The notes under the pieces: model-generated | What the model was told of the DNA's origin: nothing | The model's database searches: none | What the model saw: only the letters and a program-made list of their open reading frames with translations | DNA from: JACQAI01 sp035507915 | GTDB taxonomy: Bacteria > Pseudomonadota > Alphaproteobacteria > Elsterales > Elsteraceae | DNA length: 5,914 nucleotides | Direction of reading: 5' to 3' | NCBI GenBank assembly: GCA_035507915.1 | Contig: DATJNS010000016.1 | Span: 1 to 5,914 of the forward strand | In this document: in pieces, positions 1 to 4,572 of the stretch | How positions within the stretch are numbered: position 1 is the stretch's first letter | How the letters are laid out: each line of letters starts with the position of its first letter | Position numbers and translations under genes: made by a program

Positions 1-678
1 CAGCAGCCGAGTGGGGCCGGACGCCGGATCGAAGTTGGTCCAGACCGACATGAAACCAGCGGCGATCCCGACGGTGACGAACGAGATGCCCATGGCGATC
101 GCATAGATGCGGCCCGAGGAGAGGCCGATCAGGTCGGCGGCCGCGACGTCGTCGGAGACCGCGCGGATCTTGGCGCCGATGCCGGTGCGGTAGAGCAGGA
201 GGTCGAGGACGGCGACGAGCGCCACGGCGGCAATGAAGGTGAGCACCTGGAATAGGCCGACATTGATCCCATGCCCGAGCGCCACCGTCGCCGTTTCCAG
301 CCAGCCACCCGACACCTTGCGCGTGTCGGCACCGAACCCTTCCAGGAGCCCGTTCTCGATGATGACGGAGAGCCCGAAGGTCACCAAGATCACCAGCAGC
401 ACGTTCTGGCCGACCACGCGCTGGAGCAGGAAGCGCTGCAGCCCGAAGCCGAACAGAAAGGCCAAGGGAAGCACGATCAACGTCGCCGCCACCGGATTGA
501 GGCCGAGCGCCGTGGTGATGACCAGCAAGGCAAAGCACGCAAGGACGATGAAGTCCCCATGAGCGATGTTGACGAAGCGCATCACGCCCGCCGACAGCGA
601 CAGGCCGGTCGCGAACATGGTATAGAGCCCGCCGAGCAGGATGCCTTGCAGCAGCTGATTGATCCATGGCACCAGCAT
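1..678 (-). CDS. livH: LIV-type ABC transporter permease LivH (C-terminus outside window)
   Basis: This is an inner-membrane permease subunit of a branched-chain amino acid type (HAAT) ABC importer; it should form the translocation channel with a LivM partner. I translated 226 codons from the ATG at 678-676; the frame stays open to the window edge, so roughly 60-70 residues of the usual ~290 are missing. The N-terminus (MLVPWINQLLQGILLGGLYT) and the following FATGLSLSAGVMRFVNIAHGDF stretch are the LivH hallmark, where family members usually read GL-L-FG--R--N-AHG. Hydrophobic segments lie near residues 8-28, 41-60, 62-82, 90-112, 140-162 and 190-212. The segment around residues 165-180 (TGIGAKIRAVSDD) matches the cytoplasmic coupling region (G-A-RA---D). 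A GAGGGA ribosome site overlaps the livF stop codon, with six bases between the genes, which suggests translational coupling. Family assignment is secure; the transported substrate is unknown. Confidence 0.95.
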   Translation of the reverse strand, partial: MLVPWINQLLQGILLGGLYTMFATGLSLSAGVMRFVNIAHGDFIVLACFALLVITTALGLNPVAATLIVLPLAFLFGFGLQRFLLQRVVGQNVLLVILVTFGLSVIIENGLLEGFGADTRKVSGGWLETATVALGHGINVGLFQVLTFIAAVALVAVLDLLLYRTGIGAKIRAVSDDVAAADLIGLSSGRIYAIAMGISFVTVGIAAGFMSVWTNFDPASGPTRLL

Positions 679-684
679 GCTCCC

Positions 685-1404
685 TCACAGGCCGAAATAG
701 TGGCGGATGACCGTCTCGCGGGTCACCTCGGCCGGGCGGCCGGCAAGCGACACGCGCCCCTCGAGAAGGCAATAGAAGCGGTCCGCGACCGAGAGCGATC
801 GCTCGAGGTCCTGTTCGACGATCAGGATGCCGATGCCGCGCGCCTTGATGGCAGGAATGAGGGCATAGAGCTCCGCCACGACCTGCGGCGCAAGGCCGAG
901 GCTGATTTCGTCGCACAGCAGCAGGCGCGGGTTGGCGAGCAGCGCTCGGCCGAGTGCCACCATCTGCTGCTGGCCCCCCGAGAGCCATCCCGCGCGCTGC
1001 CGGCGCTGTTCCCGCAGGACCGGGAAAAGCCGGAAGACGTCATCGAACCCGATCTGGCCGCGTCGCCCGACCTCCCAGCCGAGCCGCAGGTTCTCCTCGA
1101 CGGTGAGCGACGGGAACAGGCGACGGCCCTCCGGCACCAGCATGATGCCGGACCGGACGATCGCCGCGGTGGTGCTGCCGAGGATTTCGGCGCCGGCAAG
1201 GCAGATCCGCCCCTCGACGCGATCGGCCTGGCCGATGATTGCCTTGAGGAGCGTCGTCTTGCCCGCCCCGTTGGCGCCGATGATCGAAACGATTTCGCCG
1301 GCGCCCACGGCGATGTCGATTTGGTCGATGGCGCGAAAGTTGCCGTAAAATACGCAGACACCGCTGAGGGTGAGGAGCGGCTCCGGTGACGTGGCCGTGA
1401 TCAC
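685..1404 (-). CDS. livF: LIV-type ABC transporter ATP-binding protein LivF
   Basis: This is the second cytoplasmic ATPase of the importer, 239 residues, close to the usual LivF length of about 235-240. Visible motifs in order: aromatic A-loop Tyr20; Walker A GANGAGKTT (43-51); the LivF-type VPEGRRLFPSLTV segment (90-102), which occupies the Q-loop region; signature LSGGQ (141-145); Walker B LLLCDE (161-166); D-loop SLGL (168-171); and VEQ (196-198), where LivF proteins typically carry Gln instead of the switch His. The residue after the catalytic Glu166 is Ile where Pro is usual; LivG next door shares this. The start is GTG, chosen because a GGGGA ribosome site lies six bases upstream and the first conserved strand (LLTLSGVCVFYG) follows directly. 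Only one base separates it from the livG stop, so the two are probably translationally coupled. Confidence 0.96.
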   Translation of the reverse strand: MITATSPEPLLTLSGVCVFYGNFRAIDQIDIAVGAGEIVSIIGANGAGKTTLLKAIIGQADRVEGRICLAGAEILGSTTAAIVRSGIMLVPEGRRLFPSLTVEENLRLGWEVGRRGQIGFDDVFRLFPVLREQRRQRAGWLSGGQQQMVALGRALLANPRLLLCDEISLGLAPQVVAELYALIPAIKARGIGILIVEQDLERSLSVADRFYCLLEGRVSLAGRPAEVTRETVIRHYFGL

Positions 1405-1405
1405 C

Positions 1406-2122
1406 TCATGTCCCCAGATAGGCCGCCTTGACGCGGGCGTCGGCCAGCACCTCGGATGGTTTGCCGGCGGCGATGAAGCCGCCGCCGGCCAGCACGGCGA
1501 GCCGCGTGACGAGACGTCTGAGCGCCTGGATCACGTGCTCGATCCAGATGATGGTTACGCCGCTCTCATGCACCTCGCCGATCATGCCGAGCAGGACCTT
1601 GCATTCCGCCTCGGTAAGGCCGCCAGCGATCTCGTCGAGCAGCAGCAGCCGCGGCCGCATGGCCAGCGCCTTCGCCAATTCGAGCTGCTTCATGTCGAGC
1701 AGGCCAAGGCGTCCCGCGGGGACCATGGCGCGATCGGCGAGGCCGACGCGCTCCAGCACGGCCTCGGCTTCGCCACGCGCGCGCGGCAGCGGCAGCCTCG
1801 CGCCGTGCGTCGCCGCAACGAGTACATTCTCGAACACGGTCATATGGGTGAAGGGCCTCGGCACCTGATAGGTGCGGCCGATACCGAGACGGCAACGGCC
1901 CCACGCCCGGACCCCGGTGATGTCGCGCTCACCGAAGAGAATGCGGCCGGAGCTCGGCGACAGGACGCCGGCGATCATGTTGAAGAGCGTCGTCTTGCCG
2001 GCGCCGTTCGGCCCGAGAATACCGACGATCTCGCCTTCTCCGACCGAGAAATCGACCCGATCGATGACGGTCAGTCCGCCGAACCTGCGGGACACCGCCG
2101 CGAGTTCCAGCATCGCTTTCAT
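1406..2122 (-). CDS. livG: LIV-type ABC transporter ATP-binding protein LivG
   Basis: This is the first cytoplasmic ATPase of the importer, 238 residues, slightly shorter than classic LivG (about 255). It shows Walker A GPNGAGKTT (37-45), a Q-loop in the LivG-type GRTYQVPRPF segment (Q86), Walker B LLLLDE (159-164) with catalytic Glu164, D-loop AGGL (166-169) and switch His196 in IIWIEH. The signature is odd: where LivG usually has LSYGQ or LSGGQ, this protein reads LGLLDMKQLELAKAL (139 onward), so the Ser-Gly-Gly core is absent. I believe a branch of LivG-like ATPases shares this, so it is probably a functional variant. The glutamate is followed by Ile rather than Pro. The start is ambiguous: ATG at 2122 or a second ATG at 2113 (residue 4), the latter having AGGA eight bases upstream. 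It lies 28 bases after the binding-protein gene and directly before livF. Confidence 0.95.
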   Translation of the reverse strand: MKAMLELAAVSRRFGGLTVIDRVDFSVGEGEIVGILGPNGAGKTTLFNMIAGVLSPSSGRILFGERDITGVRAWGRCRLGIGRTYQVPRPFTHMTVFENVLVAATHGARLPLPRARGEAEAVLERVGLADRAMVPAGRLGLLDMKQLELAKALAMRPRLLLLDEIAGGLTEAECKVLLGMIGEVHESGVTIIWIEHVIQALRRLVTRLAVLAGGGFIAAGKPSEVLADARVKAAYLGT

Positions 2123-2150
2123 CCTGCCGCACTCTCCCTATCGGAAAGGA

Positions 2151-3428
2151 TCAGCCGTACGGCATCGGTTCCGGCTGACCGCCGACCGGAACTTCCGGCG
2201 CCAGCTTATTGTCGACGATCACCAGCTCCAGGGGCCACTTCTTGCCCTTGCGCCACTGTCCGGCGACGATCGGGGTGAGGCTGGTATTGGGGAATGGCCC
2301 CTTCTTGAAGTCGACCGGGCCCACGATCGTGTTGAAGGCGTTGTCGCGGATGGCATCGCGGATCGCTGCCGGGTCGTCGAGCTTCTGCGTCTTCTTCAAG
2401 GCCGCGATCGGCACCTCGAGCAGCGAATGGCGGAAGCCCAGGCCCATCGACGCCTGCTGCTTGGCGTCCTTCTCATAAGCGTCGGCCAACTCGCGCGAGC
2501 TCTGCCGCGTCAGGCTCGAGGAGAACGGATGGTACCGCGACCACCAGACCTCGGTGACGATGTTGATCGCACGATCGCCGTAGGGATACATGCCCTGCGG
2601 GAACTCACCGACCTTGCCGGCGGTAACGATCTTCGGTTTGAAGCCCTGCTGCGCGCATTGGTTCCAGAAGATGGTGAAGTCCGGTCCGGGAATGACGCTG
2701 AAGGCGATGTCGACATTGGCCGCCTTGAACGTCGTGATCTCCGGCGTGTAGTCGCTCGACGGCAGGTCGAAGCGGCCCGGGTCGATCAAGTTGAGGCCAG
2801 CCTGCTTGAACACGGGCGGCATCACCTTGGCGAAAGTCCGGCCGTCATCGTCGTTGGCCCACAGCACGCCAAGATTGCGATTGGTGTTGACACGCGTCCA
2901 GGCTCCCAGGATGCCTTGCGTCGCTTCCGCGCCGCTGAAGAAGAAATTGTAGGTCCATTCGAAGGGCTTCTTGGGATCGCCCTTGCGTCCGAAGAAATAG
3001 GATTCCAATGGATCGTCGTTGGTGACGCACGGCATGCCGTTGACCTCGCATTGATCCGAGACGGGATTGACGGTCTCGGGCGTGGCGAAGGCGGTGACGA
3101 TGTGCACTTTGTCGTTGAGGATCAGTTCCTGAGCGACTTCGGATGCACGGTTCGGATTCGACTGGCTGTCCTTGACGACGATTTCGAGCGGGTGCTTGGT
3201 GCCGTTGATCGTAATCGCATGGCCGGTGGCCTTTTTGACGTGTTCGATCGCCCAGGACATTTCCTCATAGAACAGCGCCAGTGCGCCCGTCTTGGGCCCG
3301 ACGAGGCCGATCTTGACGGTTTCGGGCACTGCAAAAGCGGTTCGCAACGGTAGCGATGCCGACGCCGCCGCAACTCCGGCAGCTGTTGCCCCCTGCAAGA
3401 CCTGTCGACGGCTGACGGCCTTCCTCAT
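2151..3428 (-). CDS. LIV-type ABC transporter substrate-binding protein with Tat signal
   Basis: This is a periplasmic binding protein of the Peripla_BP_6 (leucine/isoleucine/valine-binding) family, 425 residues, which would capture the solute for the adjacent LivGFH importer. The N-terminus has a twin-arginine motif (SRRQVL, residues 6-11), an Ala-rich hydrophobic core (14-28) and a likely cleavage site after AFA (31-33), which predicts export by the Tat route in a folded state. The mature chain begins VKIGLVGPKTGALA (38-51), the usual first strand and ligand loop. Residues 81-120 (VVKDSQSNPNRA, then VTAFATPET) follow the family pattern D--s-p--A and the serine/threonine ligand loop. Cys127 and Cys134 lie close together. 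The chain is rich in aromatic residues (EWTYNFFFS; VWWSRYHPF), compatible with an aromatic ligand but not proof. An AGGGAGGA ribosome site precedes the ATG. Its position after two aromatic-catabolism genes suggests uptake of a phenolic or aryl acid rather than an amino acid. Confidence 0.92.
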   Translation of the reverse strand: MRKAVSRRQVLQGATAAGVAAASASLPLRTAFAVPETVKIGLVGPKTGALALFYEEMSWAIEHVKKATGHAITINGTKHPLEIVVKDSQSNPNRASEVAQELILNDKVHIVTAFATPETVNPVSDQCEVNGMPCVTNDDPLESYFFGRKGDPKKPFEWTYNFFFSGAEATQGILGAWTRVNTNRNLGVLWANDDDGRTFAKVMPPVFKQAGLNLIDPGRFDLPSSDYTPEITTFKAANVDIAFSVIPGPDFTIFWNQCAQQGFKPKIVTAGKVGEFPQGMYPYGDRAINIVTEVWWSRYHPFSSSLTRQSSRELADAYEKDAKQQASMGLGFRHSLLEVPIAALKKTQKLDDPAAIRDAIRDNAFNTIVGPVDFKKGPFPNTSLTPIVAGQWRKGKKWPLELVIVDNKLAPEVPVGGQPEPMPYG

Positions 3429-3440
3429 TGTTTCCTCCCT
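3429..3440 (-). promoter_or_regulatory. Ribosome binding site of the substrate-binding protein gene
   Basis: On the minus strand the sequence reads AGGGAGGAAACA directly before the ATG. The GGAGG core lies five bases from the start, close to ideal. It is the strongest ribosome site among the complete genes here, which fits the usual need for binding protein in excess over the membrane subunits. The 71-base gap upstream shows no promoter I can recognise. Confidence 0.7.
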
Positions 3441-3499
3441 GCCTTTCGTTCGTCGCGGTCGACGTTGCGACCGGACTTACTTTTCTCTCTAAAGCGTCC

Positions 3500-4369
3500 T
3501 CATCCTCCCGCCTTGATGTTCGGCGGCAGCCGCTCGTCATTGCCGAGGGCAACACGGCGAACCGATTCCGTATCCGTCGGCTGATGGCCGACCGCTTCGC
3601 GCGGGGCCGGCGCCGACACCACGCGGTTGCCGAGCCGGCCAAGCTCGCTCACCTCGACCTCAATCAGGTCGCCCACATCCATCGGACGCGAATTCGCCGG
3701 TGTGCCGGTGAGGATGATGTCGCCAGGCAACAAGGTGATGTGGCGCGCCAGGTCAGCGATCAGGTAGTCGATGCCGAAGAGCATCTCCCCGAGGGCGCCC
3801 TCCTGCACGAGCTTGCCATTGCGGTAGCTGCGCAGGATCGATTTCCGGACGTCGACGCCGGAAACCAGGCCCGGTCCGACAGGACAGAAACCGTCCGGCC
3901 CCTTGACGCGGAGCATGGAGCCGGCGTCGGTGTCGCGCATGTCCTGGAGACCGACATCGTTGGCGACGGCGAATCCGGCGAGACGGTCCCACACCTCGTC
4001 GCGGCTGATGTTGCGCGTGACCTTGCCGATCACCGCCGCGACCTCGCCCTCATAGTTCAGGTACTTGCACCCCTCCGGCCGCACCAGCTCGCCGCCATGC
4101 GCGTTGAGCGCGGTGACCGGCTTCTGGAAATAGGTCGGGGTCGGCGGCGGCTTGTCAGCCCCGGTGAACTCATAGAGGCGTGAGCGGTAGTTGAGATGGA
4201 CACACAGGATCTTCGTCGGCGAACACGGCGGCAGATACTGCACCGCACGCTCCGAGAGTATGCGCCCGTCGCCGAGATGAAGCTCGCCCTCGCGATACTC
4301 GGCCCAATAGCCGCTGCCGCCAAAAACGACGTGGCGCAACTCTCTTCTCGGCCCTTCCAGCACACTCAT
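3500..4369 (-). CDS. Fumarylacetoacetate hydrolase (FAH)-family enzyme
   Basis: This is a cytoplasmic metal-dependent enzyme of the FAH fold, 289 residues. The family includes HpaG-type isomerase/decarboxylases, acylpyruvases and hydrolases that act on products of aromatic-ring cleavage. The metal ligands are present: Glu107 and Glu109 in NYEGEVA, and Asp138 in FAVANDVGLQD. Lys156 in RVKGPDGFCPVGP and the TGTP loop (221-224), preceded by LLPGDIIL and followed by DVGDLIEVEV, are also typical. The lid motif, usually NY--H--E, reads NYRSRLYE (60-67), so the His is Arg64 while Glu67 is kept. A tail of about 35 residues (roughly 254-289, Pro- and charge-rich) extends past the core. The ATG is supported by AGGGAGG eight bases upstream. 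It lies between the HpaB-like hydroxylase and the importer, pointing to a meta-cleavage style pathway. The exact reaction is not assignable. Confidence 0.9.
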   Translation of the reverse strand: MSVLEGPRRELRHVVFGGSGYWAEYREGELHLGDGRILSERAVQYLPPCSPTKILCVHLNYRSRLYEFTGADKPPPTPTYFQKPVTALNAHGGELVRPEGCKYLNYEGEVAAVIGKVTRNISRDEVWDRLAGFAVANDVGLQDMRDTDAGSMLRVKGPDGFCPVGPGLVSGVDVRKSILRSYRNGKLVQEGALGEMLFGIDYLIADLARHITLLPGDIILTGTPANSRPMDVGDLIEVEVSELGRLGNRVVSAPAPREAVGHQPTDTESVRRVALGNDERLPPNIKAGG

Positions 4370-4377
4370 CTCGACGA

Positions 4378-4384
4378 CCTCCCT
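4378..4384 (-). promoter_or_regulatory. Ribosome binding site of the FAH-family gene
   Basis: AGGGAGG on the minus strand lies eight bases before the ATG at 4369. It supports this start over any internal one, since the conserved LHLGDGR and KILCVHLNY segments follow it in frame. Confidence 0.65.
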
Positions 4385-4406
4385 TTGAGATGGTTACGCG
4401 ATGGCA

Positions 4407-4440
4407 GCGCCGGCTCAGTCACGGTAGGCCGCGCCGGCGC
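4407..4440 (-). repeat. GC-only inverted repeat (possible hairpin) in the spacer
   Basis: On the minus strand GCGCCGGC (4440-4433 side) and its exact reverse complement GCCGGCGC (4414-4407) are separated by an 18-base loop, giving an eight-base-pair all-GC stem. The stop codon of the short reading frame at 4419-4508 falls in the loop. No run of T follows, so it does not look like a classical intrinsic terminator. In transcript it could attenuate or stabilise the RNA between the hydroxylase and the FAH-family gene. Because GCCGGC is self-complementary and the DNA is GC-rich, chance is a real alternative. Confidence 0.4.
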
Positions 4441-4508
4441 CCATAGTCCAGCGACAAGGTTGACCCGGTGGCGCCGACGATCACCGCCAACTGTGTCGCT
4501 TCCGCCAT
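4419..4508 (-). pseudogene. Possible remnant of a short-chain dehydrogenase gene (29 codons)
   Basis: This is a 29-codon frame in the spacer between the hydroxylase and FAH-family genes. It starts at an ATG with GGGGAGAGG nine bases upstream, as good a site as the real genes have. The N-terminal half reads MAEATQLAVIVGATGS, which resembles the first strand and glycine-rich nucleotide-binding turn (AVIVGATG--G) of a Rossmann-fold SDR. The second half, TGSTLSLDYGR, resembles the TGQTLSVDGG motif found at the extreme C-terminus of classical SDRs. The two ends are joined at the shared ATGS/TGS sequence, as expected if recombination between short repeats deleted about 220 codons in frame. An oxidoreductase would suit an aromatic catabolic operon. 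Alternatives are a short leader peptide or a chance frame. The resemblance is by eye only. Confidence 0.4.
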
Positions 4509-4517
4509 GACGCCCCG

Positions 4518-4526
4518 CCTCTCCCC
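4518..4526 (-). promoter_or_regulatory. Ribosome binding site before the short SDR-like frame
   Basis: GGGGAGAGG on the minus strand ends nine bases before the ATG at 4508. A good ribosome site ahead of a 29-codon frame argues that a real gene began here, whether or not its product survives. Confidence 0.45.
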
Positions 4527-4572
4527 TGATCGACCCTTCGACGCGCTCTGCGCCTCTCTAGCTTCTTCGGCT

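Noticed and set aside
271..1389. Long plus-strand open frame opposite livF and livH
   Set aside because: It runs antisense to well-supported liv genes, is low-complexity (Arg-, Asp-, Glu-, Ala- and His-rich), has no recognisable motif, and is the expected shadow in GC-rich DNA.
1872..3353. 493-codon plus-strand open frame opposite the substrate-binding protein gene and livG
   Set aside because: It is antisense to two clear genes, has charged low-complexity composition and no family features. Its length follows from the codon bias of the real genes.
3452..3471. Inverted repeat GTCGC...GCGAC in the gap before the binding-protein gene
   Set aside because: The stem is only five base pairs around a ten-base loop, with no T-tract or known operator pattern; chance is likely in GC-rich DNA.
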